From Pseudonocardia alaniniphila (GTDB lineage: Bacteria > Actinomycetota > Actinomycetes > Mycobacteriales > Pseudonocardiaceae): a stretch of DNA of 64,000 nucleotides. The stretch covers positions 40,102-104,101 of the forward strand of contig NZ_JAKXMK010000041.1 of the NCBI RefSeq assembly GCF_022524485.1. The letters run 5' to 3'. The translations under genes and the position numbers were made by a program. Of the stretch, positions 17,243-25,767 are shown piece by piece. Position 1 is the stretch's first letter. The number at the start of each line of letters is the position of its first letter. The notes beneath the pieces were generated by a model, which saw nothing but the letters and a program-made list of their open reading frames with translations, had not been told where the DNA came from and did not search any database.

Positions 17243-17689
17243 AAGTCCCCTCGATGCTGTGGGCAATTTCGCCCGGTCTGCGAACGATCACCGGAATGGA
17301 CATGAAAGCCTGCTCCGATCGAGCGTCGCCTGACATCGACCAGACCCAGGCTGGAGCCGATGACTTCGGAGGCTGCCCAGGACGCTGGGCATGTCATTCC
17401 GTGCTCCCCTCGAATGTCACTTCGTTCGCTGCGCAGACATTCGCCGCGCAACGGTGGCCAGCTCATGGACATGACTTGTGGGCACGCGCGATCCTGGCAC
17501 ATTCTCGATATTTCGCTTCGGATCATTCGGGGGTGAAGATGCTCCCAGCGCTATCAGCGAGAGTAAGCACCCGACGGCGCTACAGCGAGTTCGGTCAGGC
17601 GTTAGGGACGTCCGCGGCGGACTGCTCATACGCGGCGGACCGGAGGGCGGCGACGCAGTGATTGCAGGTCCGAGTGTGATGCGCTGGTG
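17243..17689. other. intergenic region, no gene seen
   Basis: Upstream region of the monooxygenase gene. Open frames here have low-complexity, shadow-like translations; I support no gene or clear promoter. Confidence 0.4.
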
Positions 17690-18060
17690 TTGGCGAGGAA
17701 CTGGGTTAAGCAGGTCGACGAACCGGCTTGGCTGCTCGACGTGCGGGGAGTGCCCCACCCTCTCGAAGACCTGCAGGCTGCTGCCGGGAAACCGGTCGTG
17801 GGCACTCACCGTGCGCGATCGGGATGACCGAGTCCCTGTTGCCGCCGACGAGCAAGACCGGGATGTCGGCGAGCAGATAGAGCCGCTCGGTACCCACCAG
17901 GCGCTGGCCTGACCAGTCGAGCCCTCCGCGCACGGTTCGAAGGCGCCGCGAGCCCCGTCGTCGGTGAAGGAGGTGAATGCGCTGGCCAGTCCGTCGAGCC
18001 CCGGTGCGTCCAAGTGTTGGATGCGTTCGGTCTTGTACCACCCGTCGATGTAGACGAACT
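17690..18060 (-). pseudogene. alpha/beta-hydrolase remnant, frameshifted
   Basis: Pieces of one alpha/beta hydrolase are found in successive minus-strand frames: HLDAPGLDGLASAFTSF, then LVGTERLYLLADIPVLLVGGNRDSV, then FPGSSLQVFERVGHSPHVEQ, the last holding the catalytic-His region. At least two frame changes (near 17940 and 17815) separate them, and the N-terminal half with the nucleophile is missing, replaced by a transposase fragment. Confidence 0.6.
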
Positions 18061-18074
18061 GGTCGTTCTCCGCC

Positions 18075-18315
18075 TCGTCCGCAGCTCGGCGTTCTCGCGC
18101 CGGAGCCGGCGCAGCTCCTCGGTCTCGGCCGTGGTCGGGCGGTCATTCCGTTCGCCGCGGTTGGCCTCGTCCTGGCGGATCCAGTTGCGCAAGGCCTCGT
18201 AATGCACCCCGAGCTGCTCGGCCGGCCGGCGGATCACCGGCCGCGGGTATGTCTCCTGGTAGAGACGTACGGCGCGTTCACGCAGCCCATCGGGGTACTT
18301 CTTCGGTGCTGCCAC
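18075..18315 (-). pseudogene. IS3-type transposase OrfA fragment
   Basis: Starts MAAPKKYPDGLRERAVRLYQE and continues to HYEALRNWIRQDEANRG and RRLRRENAELR, the helix-turn-helix and zipper of an IS3-family OrfA. After about 80 residues the match stops and the sequence becomes the hydrolase remnant. No OrfB or inverted repeats remain. Confidence 0.7.
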
Positions 18316-18677
18316 AGAAACTCCCTACACGACCTACGGCCGTGATCGTCGGTTTCCGGGCTACCGGGGGAAGCTCACCGACGACCAGCGTGCGGGCCAG
18401 CCATCCGCCCACGGGCAGGACGACCCCGTGACGTGGTCGGCGCTGGTGGTCAGAAGGCTGCGGCGGGGCGAGGATGGTTGGCTTGCGAAAGCGGCCCATG
18501 CCGCGCGGGCAGCGATGGTGACACTTGAGGCGAAGGAACAGGGTGAGGATGTGCCGCAGCAGGCGCCCGGCGAGCTCCCGCTGCTGCATAGGCGATCATC
18601 GCCGCGTACTTCGGCCAGGGCGTGCGCCCCGACCTCCGCGTGGTCGGAGCCTGACGCGTTCTACAGGGGTTGAACCG
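18316..18677. other. intergenic region, probable debris
   Basis: Plus-strand frames give short gene-like pieces (for instance ending AAYFGQGVRPDLRVVGA) but no continuous gene with a start. I cannot name a parent family. Confidence 0.3.
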
Positions 18678-19187
18678 CTACTTCAGCAGTATCTCGACGT
18701 AATTTCCGATCACACGAATGCTGAAGATGATTGAGTGAACCTTTCCGGCGCACGTATCCGCGTCCGCGTCACTGCACACCGGCGATGCCTCAGCTTGGGC
18801 TTCGTCGGACAGGTCCAGCGCGCCGCGAAGCAGGCTGACTGTCCCCGTGTCCGGTCCTGCGTAGGCGTTGACTCGCATCCGGCCTGATAGCTGATCGACG
18901 TCGGCTCGTAGCCGGTCTGTGAGCTGACCGGCGTTGCTCACGGCGTGTGGACAGAGGGTCGGATCGACATCCGTACATGCCACCAGCTTCCGTTCAAGGG
19001 CGTCCAACTCCGCAGCTGCCGACCTGAACTCTTCGGCCAACTCGGCCTCGGCGGACAGCGCGGGTGCGGTGGACGCCGGACCGGTACCGGTCGGGAGCGG
19101 CGGAAGCCTGGGGCCGCATCCGGACAGAGCCAGCGCTGCGATCAACGCAGCACAGGTTCGTGTTGTCCAGCTACCACGCCAATTCAT
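18678..19187 (-). CDS. putative lipoprotein
   Basis: A 169-residue protein from the ATG at 19187 (MNWRGSWTTRTC). A short basic start, hydrophobic AALIAALAL and the lipobox LSGC at about 24-27 predict export and lipid anchoring. The mature part is acidic and helical with ELDALERKLVACTDVDPTLCPHA, so cysteines may form disulfides. No family recognised. It faces the same way as the membrane protein upstream. Confidence 0.6.
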   Translation of the reverse strand: MNWRGSWTTRTCAALIAALALSGCGPRLPPLPTGTGPASTAPALSAEAELAEEFRSAAAELDALERKLVACTDVDPTLCPHAVSNAGQLTDRLRADVDQLSGRMRVNAYAGPDTGTVSLLRGALDLSDEAQAEASPVCSDADADTCAGKVHSIIFSIRVIGNYVEILLK

Positions 19188-19484
19188 GGTGGGACTCCTG
19201 CCCGTCGTTGCTTGACTCGCATGCTGGCGGCGCCATGCTCCCGGCCCTGTGCTGGGTGAGGCGGCCCGCCCTGTGACGCAGTGGGATGACGCATAGTCGT
19301 CAGAGGCAGGCGCCGACTTCCGGCTTCCCGTCCGCCGGCGGCCGCTGCGGGGTGCCGGTGCCCTCACCGTGGTTCGCGGGCACCGTCGGCTGGGCTTCCG
19401 GACACAATGCACCGCGCAATACGTATCCCGCGGCTCGGACCGGGGCACCCTCCGATGTGGACTCCGGCTTTGTGGACAACCCGG

Positions 19485-20393
19485 TTAGGCCTTCTGGTGC
19501 ATCTCCATCATCTGCTGGTGCTGTGTCATCGCGTCCAGCGCTTGTTGCCGGGCCTGCCTCGCCCGCCGTGCCCGCACCGCGGGCCAGGCGAGCGCCGTGA
19601 CCAGTAGGGCCAGCGCTGTGAGGGACAGCAGCCCGTCGATCCGCAGCGGGACCGTCATCCAGCCGCTGAGCAGCCCGACGAGCCACAGCTTCAGCGCGTT
19701 GGTCGCGAATGTGCTCGGCAGCACCAGGAACGGGACGCTGAGCTCCAGCCGGACGGATGTGATCGCCGTGGCCAGGACACCCACTGTCAGCAGCTGCACA
19801 CTGAGGCCTGCGGCGAGCTCGACGCCCGGCAGAAGCAGTACCCCGCCGCCGAGCGCAAGTGCGGTGAGAGGGAGCTCGGCGACGGACCACGACAGCTGGG
19901 AGCGTCGGCTCCGCATGAGCAACGCCATGGCGACCAGACGCAGGAACCGGACCAGCCCGGCACCGGCAAACAGCACTACGGCTGCGGCGATGGTCGGCCA
20001 GAAGCCTTCCAGCCGGCTCGACAGGCCGATCGTGCCCAGCGCCTGGACGACCGCCCATAGCAGACCGACGCGCAGCGCGCCGTGAACCGCCAGGCGGAAC
20101 ACCCACCACGTCCCGGCCATCGAGATGTACAGCCACTCCGACGAGTCCGACCAGACGTCGAGGGCGCGCTCTGCGAGAGCCCGGTCCACCCCGTCCAGCA
20201 CGGCCAGCGCTCTCCTCGCCAGGGTGAGCAGAGCCTGGTAGGCCGTCGCCGCCAGCACGACCTCGGGCCACGGCGCCAGCGTCAGCCCGGCGACCAGGAC
20301 CGACGTGACCCACATCCCGATCGCGACCTCGACCAGCCGAACCAGCCACCACCCTGCGGCGCGCTGCCGCCGCGGCCAAGCTTCCGGCGCCAT
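19485..20393 (-). CDS. multi-pass membrane protein of unknown function
   Basis: A 302-residue protein with about seven hydrophobic segments, among them VAIGMWVTSVLVAGLTL, LLWAVVQALGTIGL, AAAVVLFAGAGLVRFL and LSLTALALLVTALAW. The C-terminal tail is basic and Gln/Met-rich. I use the ATG at 20393 (MAPEAWPRR) rather than 20 codons upstream. No transporter signature is visible. Confidence 0.6.
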   Translation of the reverse strand: MAPEAWPRRQRAAGWWLVRLVEVAIGMWVTSVLVAGLTLAPWPEVVLAATAYQALLTLARRALAVLDGVDRALAERALDVWSDSSEWLYISMAGTWWVFRLAVHGALRVGLLWAVVQALGTIGLSSRLEGFWPTIAAAVVLFAGAGLVRFLRLVAMALLMRSRRSQLSWSVAELPLTALALGGGVLLLPGVELAAGLSVQLLTVGVLATAITSVRLELSVPFLVLPSTFATNALKLWLVGLLSGWMTVPLRIDGLLSLTALALLVTALAWPAVRARRARQARQQALDAMTQHQQMMEMHQKA

Positions 20394-20477
20394 CGATTTC
20401 CCCCCGTTTCGCCCCTCCCGGGAGTATGGGAGACGACACCGACAGTTGTGCATCTCAAGCGGTGCGGCCCGGCCGGG

Positions 20478-21368
20478 TCAGGCCGTCGCGCAGACGGATG
20501 TGGCTGTTCGACGCCGCCGCCACGATCCTCGAGGCGCTGCGGGCCACCGAACCCCACCAGCTCGCGCAGCTGCGCAGGTGGGGAAGGCTTCGGCGTAGCG
20601 GCGAAGCGTCGGCCACCGCGCTCGGCGGGGGTTCAGGCGAGGTCTTTCTCGTGTTCGATCTCGACCGGGGCCCGGGGTGTAGCCGTGGTGGCGGGCCAGC
20701 CGCTGTGCGCCGGCGTGGTAGGAGGCGGCGCGGCCGATGGCCTGTCCGTGTTCGGTCTCGACGAGGTAGTGGCCGTCCTGGCGGACGATGGAGCCGGAGA
20801 AGTCCCCGCCGCCGCAGGTGACCAGTCCCAGGCCGGGGCGCACTACGTCGACCAGGAGCCGCCCGCACGAGGGCCGCTTCCCCGGCCTGCTACCCGCACC
20901 CGTGGGCTTGCGCTCGGTGGGCTTGCGCTCGGTGGGCTTGTGCGGTGCGGGTGCGGGTGCGCTGGTGTGGGTGGGGCGGCTGGTCAGCGGCCGGAGGGCG
21001 GCCCACCGGTTGACCATCGTGCGGGTCGCTTTCGGGACCAGTACGGAGTGGGTGGGGCCGTCGTTTCGGCCGTAGCGGACCTGGTGGATCCCGCCGGTGC
21101 TCAGGTGCCCGGAGTCCAGCAACTGCCGCACGGTGTCCTGCTCGTAAGCGGGTACCGGCTCCACCACGACCTCGTGGCCTTTCCCGGCGGGGGCGGCGTC
21201 GCGCAGCTAGACCGGCTCGGCCGGTCCGGTGAGGACGGACCCGCGGGCCAGCGCGGCCCGGACCACGGAGGCCACCAGCTCCACGTCGTTGATCTCGCTG
21301 CGCCGCGTCGTCGGCGTCGGGGCGGCGGTGGGTTCGCCCCACAGCCCGTCCTGCAGCGGGGCGGTCAC
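20478..21368 (-). pseudogene. mobile-element-type hypothetical protein with in-frame amber codon
   Basis: From a GTG at 21368 the frame codes RRSEINDVELVASVVRAALA and LTGPAEPV, meets TAG at 21207-21209, then continues with good coding character: KGHEVVVEPVPAYEQDTV, LSTGGIHQVRYGR and a Pro/Lys linker with KPTERKPTERKPT. The pieces read as one protein, so the TAG looks like a nonsense mutation. A shortened product could start at 21167. The family resembles small proteins found on actinobacterial plasmids; function unknown. Confidence 0.5.
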
Positions 21369-21844
21369 CGTGATCACCACCAGGACAGCCGGGCCTCAAA
21401 GCCCCACTGGCGGGCGAGCTGAATTGGGACGGGTCGCCCGGCTTTGCTGACGGTGCATCCGCCTGGTTGTCAACCGGCGCCGCCATCTAGCGTCGAGGCG
21501 ATCAAGGTCGTGCCCCTGCCGAGCCGCGGCACAGACTAGGCGAGGTGTCCGGGCATCGGTCGGAGATCCGCCGTTGCAGGGGTGTCTACGGTGCCTCCAT
21601 CGGGCCGATATATGAATATCGTTGTCATTATGGTGGGCGCAGTGCGTCGACTCAAGTAGGTCGTGCCGGCCGAGATGATCGGACTGCTAACGGTCCGACG
21701 ATCGCCCCTCGACGAACGCGGTTTCGCGCCGTCCGCGCGACGGCCCGTCTGCATTGCCGTGGCCGACGCTTCGCCGCCGACGTCTACCCGTAGGCGGCGC
21801 CCCGGCCCGGCCGCTCTGCGCGGTGGATGCCGGCGCCGGACGGG
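21369..21844. other. intergenic region with orphan Zur-like box
   Basis: No supported gene. It contains the Zur-like 15-mer at 21613-21627 with no obvious intact target; a 30-codon minus-strand frame starting at that site (MTTIFIYRP) is too short to call. Confidence 0.4.
21613..21627. promoter_or_regulatory. Zur-like box (orphan)
   Basis: TGAATATCGTTGTCA; its reverse complement TGACAACGATATTCA matches the Streptomyces Zur consensus TGAAAATGATTTTCA (recalled from the literature) at 12 of 15 bases. No intact gene follows on either strand, so it may mark a lost zinc-regulated gene. Confidence 0.4.
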
Positions 21845-22639
21845 TCACCATGCATGCGAGGACAGGACCGTGAGGATGTGCATGGATCGCCGTCCACGGA
21901 AGCCGTCCCGGCCGTGGAGCATGCGGTAGTTGTCGACCACGAGGATCTCGCCCGCCTCCAACCGGAAGCGCGGAGCGGCGGCGGCCGCAGTGGTCAGCAC
22001 GTCGGCGTAGGACCGGAGCATCCGGCTGTGTGCGGCAGCGTCCGGTTCCTGTGGCGCCGGCGCGGCGCTGGTGCTGGCCCGCACGATCAGGCGACCGCCC
22101 CGGGTGTACTCGACGAAGCGGCGGACCACCGGGGTCGGCGGGACGCCGCGGGCGGTCACACTCGGGCCGAAGAAGTCGACGTCCGCAGTGGTCAGGAACG
22201 CGTACAGCTCGGGATGGTCGGTCCGGAGCCGTTTGAGCAGCCGGTAGCCGTCGACGACGATCGAGTACCCGCCGGATGGAGCCGGCGCCTGGCAGAGCTG
22301 GAGCAGGTAGTCCTCGTCGGGGTCGCGCAGTCGCACCGCGCGGCCGTGCACGTCGACGACGACGTTCGCGCCGTCGGAGTGCAGCGGCAGCGGTCCGGCG
22401 TCCTCCTCGGTCTTGTGCCGCACGGGGAACACGGTCCGCAGCCGGGTGCCGAGCAGGTCGGCGGCGGCCAGGACGAGATCACGGGGGTCACCCGGCCGTC
22501 CGGTCAGGATGGCCGCGCCGTCCCGCTCGACCAGGGCGGCGGCACGTGAGTCCGCGCACCGTTCGGGGAGCAGCCCGGTCCGGCCAAGCAGGTCCTCGGG
22601 CACGGCTCCGGCCGGAGTGCCGGGGGTGGCGACGGTCAT
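21845..22639 (-). CDS. TauD/TfdA-family Fe(II)/2-oxoglutarate dioxygenase
   Basis: A 264-residue protein from the ATG at 22639, with GAGGAG eight bases upstream. The iron-binding facial triad is visible: His87 and Asp89 in LHSDGANVV, and His242 in YRMLHGRDGF, where Arg244 or a nearby Arg would hold 2-oxoglutarate. The fold fits clavaminate-synthase-like/TauD enzymes that hydroxylate amino-acid substrates. It is divergent from the metallophore operon and shares its Zur-box intergenic region, so it may hydroxylate the metallophore or a precursor amino acid. The substrate is inference. Confidence 0.8.
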   Translation of the reverse strand: MTVATPGTPAGAVPEDLLGRTGLLPERCADSRAAALVERDGAAILTGRPGDPRDLVLAAADLLGTRLRTVFPVRHKTEEDAGPLPLHSDGANVVVDVHGRAVRLRDPDEDYLLQLCQAPAPSGGYSIVVDGYRLLKRLRTDHPELYAFLTTADVDFFGPSVTARGVPPTPVVRRFVEYTRGGRLIVRASTSAAPAPQEPDAAAHSRMLRSYADVLTTAAAAAPRFRLEAGEILVVDNYRMLHGRDGFRGRRSMHILTVLSSHAW

Positions 22640-22721
22640 CAGTACTCCTCTGGTCGGCGAGCGGCCATCAGCATGCGGTGCGCCGCCGCCGCGACGCACC
22701 GCCCGGTCGGCTAGCGGCCCT

Positions 22722-22750
22722 TTGACATTGATAATGATTATCTTTACTTT
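22722..22750 (+). promoter_or_regulatory. operon promoter with Zur-like palindrome in spacer
   Basis: TTGACA (22722-22727), 17-bp spacer, TACTTT (22745-22750). The spacer holds the perfect palindrome GATAATGATTATC (22730-22742) within TGATAATGATTATCT, matching the actinobacterial Zur box at nearly every position. Zinc-loaded Zur bound here would block RNA polymerase. The divergent dioxygenase gene starts ~90 bp away and may respond too. Confidence 0.75.
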
Positions 22751-22911
22751 GATCTAGGCTTCGCGCGGTTGCGGCGGTGACGACGCGCCGCAGGTGCCTA
22801 CGGGCCGGGCCGCCGGTTTCCGGTGATCGGCGGGATGGTGCGGCGGGCGCCAGCGCCGTGCCGTGCGCCGATGAGAACCGCGAACGAGAACGAGAACGGA
22901 GTGTTCGACCG

Positions 22912-23946
22912 ATGAGACGTCTCGCGCCCTGTGTCGCTGTCGTGGCCGGCCTGGTCATGACCGTGGCGACCGGTTGTGGCGCGCCGGCCGAAACCGACCG
23001 CGGCGCCGCAGCTGGGTCGGCAGGTGCCTCTGCTGCGGGGCCGATCACTGTGGACAGCTGTGGTCGGGAGGTCGTGTTCGACTCGCCACCGGAGCGGGTG
23101 CTGGCCATCGGCTCGGAGGCGCCGTCGTTGCTGGTCGCCGCAGGCGTGGGCGACAAGGTGACGCACTACGCCGGGAGCCTCGCGGTGCCGTTCGACGCGG
23201 CGACGAAGACCGTGGTCGAGGGTGCGGAGCACGTCATCGAGGACTCGCACGCCCTCTCGTTCGAGGCGATCATCAATACGGGGGTCGACGTCGCCATCGG
23301 CACCGACATCGGTGCGGGGGTCGACCTCGACGGCCTGGCGGATCGCCTGGCCCAGGCCGGGGTGCAGCTGCTGACGGTGAGCGGCTACTGCGCGGGTATC
23401 GAGGGACGGACGACGGCCGGGCTGAGCGGGTTCGACCTGATCTACCGGGATGTCGAGACCTACGGACGGGTGTTCGGGACCGAGCAGGTGGCAGCGGGTG
23501 CGGTGGCGGGCATGCGGGACCGCGTCGCGGCGGCCACGGAGCAGGCGGGCGCGCAGTCGGAACGGCGCGCGGTCCCCCTGTACGTGAGGGCCGAGGGCCC
23601 TCTGGGCTCCTACGGCGGCCAGTCGCTGGTGTCGGAGCAGATGACGTTGCTGGGACTGGACAACGTGTTCGGCGGCGTGGCGAAGCGCTACTTCGAGCCG
23701 ACCACGGAGGAGCTGGTCAACGGGGCACCCGACCTGGTCTTCGCGATTTTCCTGCCCACGGGCTCGTCGGCATTGGAGACCGATCAGGACGTGGTCGCGG
23801 AGTTGCGCAGCCGGCCCGAGCTCGCCGGGATCCCGTCGGTCGCCGACGACGCGGCGCTGCTGCCGCTCAACTACTACTACACCTCCCCCGGCCCGCTGGC
23901 CATCGACGGGCTCGAGCTGATGGCCGCCCGGCTGGCCGGTCCGTGA
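22912..23946 (+). CDS. BtuF/FecB-type metallophore-binding lipoprotein
   Basis: A 344-residue secreted lipoprotein: basic start MRRLAPC, hydrophobic core, lipobox ATGC at ~21-24, then ITVDSCGREVVFDSPPERVLAIGSEAPSLLVAAGVGDKV, the usual start of class III (cluster A-II) solute-binding proteins for siderophores and B12. The C-terminus has the LAIDGLELMAARL helix of the family. First gene of the operon behind the Zur-like box. It should capture the zinc-metallophore outside the membrane and hand it to the FecCD permease. Confidence 0.88.
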   Translation: MRRLAPCVAVVAGLVMTVATGCGAPAETDRGAAAGSAGASAAGPITVDSCGREVVFDSPPERVLAIGSEAPSLLVAAGVGDKVTHYAGSLAVPFDAATKTVVEGAEHVIEDSHALSFEAIINTGVDVAIGTDIGAGVDLDGLADRLAQAGVQLLTVSGYCAGIEGRTTAGLSGFDLIYRDVETYGRVFGTEQVAAGAVAGMRDRVAAATEQAGAQSERRAVPLYVRAEGPLGSYGGQSLVSEQMTLLGLDNVFGGVAKRYFEPTTEELVNGAPDLVFAIFLPTGSSALETDQDVVAELRSRPELAGIPSVADDAALLPLNYYYTSPGPLAIDGLELMAARLAGP

Positions 23947-24122
23947 GGCGGCCCGGGGCCCCGAGACGGACCCGGCCGCTGGCCGGACTCACCCGGAAAG
24001 GAGCAGCGCGTCCCAGATCTCCGGTGACGGGGCAGCCACGGGGGGCCGGTGGGCACCGGTGCGCGCTCGCCACACCGGCACCGACGGGTCCCGGCCGGAA
24101 GGCTGCCATAGAGATCGACTTC

Positions 24123-24932
24123 GTGAAACTGAGCCCGACGCAGAACATGACGCTGCTGGTCAGGAGCCGGCATCCGGTCCGGGACTACCGGCCCATCGCG
24201 GCCGAGCTCCTCTCCGTGGGGCACGTGCACGCCGAACAGGTCGGGTTCGTCCGGACCCCGAGGTCGCCCGCGGCGCAGGTCCGCCTGCACATGGCCGGCG
24301 ACGAGTTCTGCGGCAACGCCTGCATGGCGCTCGCCGCGCTGACGGCCGCGGAGCTGGGTTTGGGCGTCGACGACCGGACGGACGTCGTCCTGGAGGCGTC
24401 GGGGGCGGACGAGTTCGTGACGTGCCGGGTGGAGCGCCAGGACCCCGACTACTACTGCCGGCTCGCGATGCCACTGCCGCTGCGAGTCGAGCCGTACCCG
24501 ATCCCGGGCCTGGACACCGGCCGGTCCGCCCTGGTCCGGTACCGCGACTCGCTGCACGTCGTGATCGAGTCCGACCGGCTCGACCAGGAGACCAGGGACC
24601 GGGCGCAGGCCGTGGCCACGCGGCTGGGAGCGACCGCCGGGGTGCCCCTGATCGGTGTCATGCTCTACGACCCCGGCCGGCGGGAGCTGGCTCCCCTCGT
24701 CAACGTGCCCTCGCTGAGCAGCGTCGTGTGGGAGCGCAGCTGCGGATCCGGAACGGCATCGGTCGGCGCCTACCTGGCGACGAAGGCACGAGGCCCGGTG
24801 CGGACGAGCGTGCACCAGCCCGGGGGGACGATGCATGTCCAGGCGGATCACGATGCTCGCGGCGTGACGGCGGTGCGGGTCGGCGGACGGGTCGCCATCG
24901 TGGCCGAGGGGACGGCGTACGTCCATGCCTGA
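24123..24932 (+). CDS. cntK: CntK-like histidine racemase (DapF fold)
   Basis: A ~269-residue DapF-fold protein closely resembling staphylopine CntK: NMTLLVRSRHP, EQVGF, GDEFCGNACM, WERSCGSGTASVG and VHQPGG. The two catalytic cysteines are Cys63 and Cys207 from the GTG at 24123. CntK of S. aureus has about nine more N-terminal residues, and the frame here is open upstream (AIEIDFVKLSP), so the true start may be slightly earlier at an unrecognised codon. It would convert L- to D-histidine, the first step of staphylopine-type synthesis. It overlaps the next gene by 8 bp. Confidence 0.85.
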   Translation: MKLSPTQNMTLLVRSRHPVRDYRPIAAELLSVGHVHAEQVGFVRTPRSPAAQVRLHMAGDEFCGNACMALAALTAAELGLGVDDRTDVVLEASGADEFVTCRVERQDPDYYCRLAMPLPLRVEPYPIPGLDTGRSALVRYRDSLHVVIESDRLDQETRDRAQAVATRLGATAGVPLIGVMLYDPGRRELAPLVNVPSLSSVVWERSCGSGTASVGAYLATKARGPVRTSVHQPGGTMHVQADHDARGVTAVRVGGRVAIVAEGTAYVHA

Positions 24933-25764
24933 CACGTTTCCCGCGCTCTCGGGCGGCGCCCGAGAGCTGCTCCTGTCGTTGCACGAGTACCGACGGCGGT
25001 TCCGCGCGGCGGCAGACGGGTACGACGGATCGACCGGGCGCGCTGCCGAGCTCGAACAGGTCATGGCCGACTACTCGGTGTTCGTGACCGACGAGCGTGG
25101 CGGTGCCCTGCTGACCGAACTCGAGCGGGACGGGTCCGCCGGCGTTCCCGACCTGATGGCCGATCTGCGTGCGGAGTCCGCGCGGTGCGCTGCCGTCATG
25201 GAGAAGTACCGCGCGCTCAAGCTGCTGGAGGGCCGCGCCGAGTCCGCCGGGTACTTCGCCAACGTGGAGTCGTGCATCGAGCAGGAGTTCGGGGCCGTCG
25301 AGCTGACCCCGGCCTCGAACGTCCTGCTCGTCGGCTCGGGATCGTTCCCGATGACGCTGCTCAATCTCGCGGAGCGCACGGGCGCCTCGGCGGTCGGTGT
25401 CGACGTCGACGCCGAAGCCGTCGACCTCGGACGGCGGGTCGTGCAGCTCCTCGGCAGCGGCCTGGACATCACGCTGGAGAACGTCCCCGCCGAGGACCTG
25501 CCCTTCACCCGACGCGCGACCCACGTCATCTTCAGCTCGACGGTCGAAGCGAAGTACGACCTGCTGCACCGGCTGCACCCCTCGACGCGCGACGACGTCG
25601 TTGTGGCGATGCGGTTCGGAAACGGGTTGAAGTCGCTGTTCAACTACCCGATGCAGGAGGTCGACCCCGAGCGATGGCACCTGATCGAGACGATCCGCCG
25701 ACGGGACCAGGTGTTCGACATCGCGGTGTACGTGAAGCAGCTCCCCGGACGAGAGGTGAGGTAG
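24925..25764 (+). CDS. cntL: CntL-like nicotianamine-synthase-family aminobutyrate transferase
   Basis: A 279-residue SAM-dependent enzyme. The N-terminal part is helical (LLLSLHEYRRRFRAAADGYDG), followed by the SAM-binding segment NVLLVGSGSFPMTLLNLAERTGASAVGVDVD and HVIFSSTVEAKYDLLHRL, as in bacterial nicotianamine-synthase-like proteins. CntL moves the aminobutyrate group of SAM onto histidine. Start ATG 24925 lies inside the end of the racemase gene. Order K-L-M is the same as in the S. aureus cnt operon. Confidence 0.87.
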   Translation: MPDTFPALSGGARELLLSLHEYRRRFRAAADGYDGSTGRAAELEQVMADYSVFVTDERGGALLTELERDGSAGVPDLMADLRAESARCAAVMEKYRALKLLEGRAESAGYFANVESCIEQEFGAVELTPASNVLLVGSGSFPMTLLNLAERTGASAVGVDVDAEAVDLGRRVVQLLGSGLDITLENVPAEDLPFTRRATHVIFSSTVEAKYDLLHRLHPSTRDDVVVAMRFGNGLKSLFNYPMQEVDPERWHLIETIRRRDQVFDIAVYVKQLPGREVR

Positions 25765-25767
25765 AGC

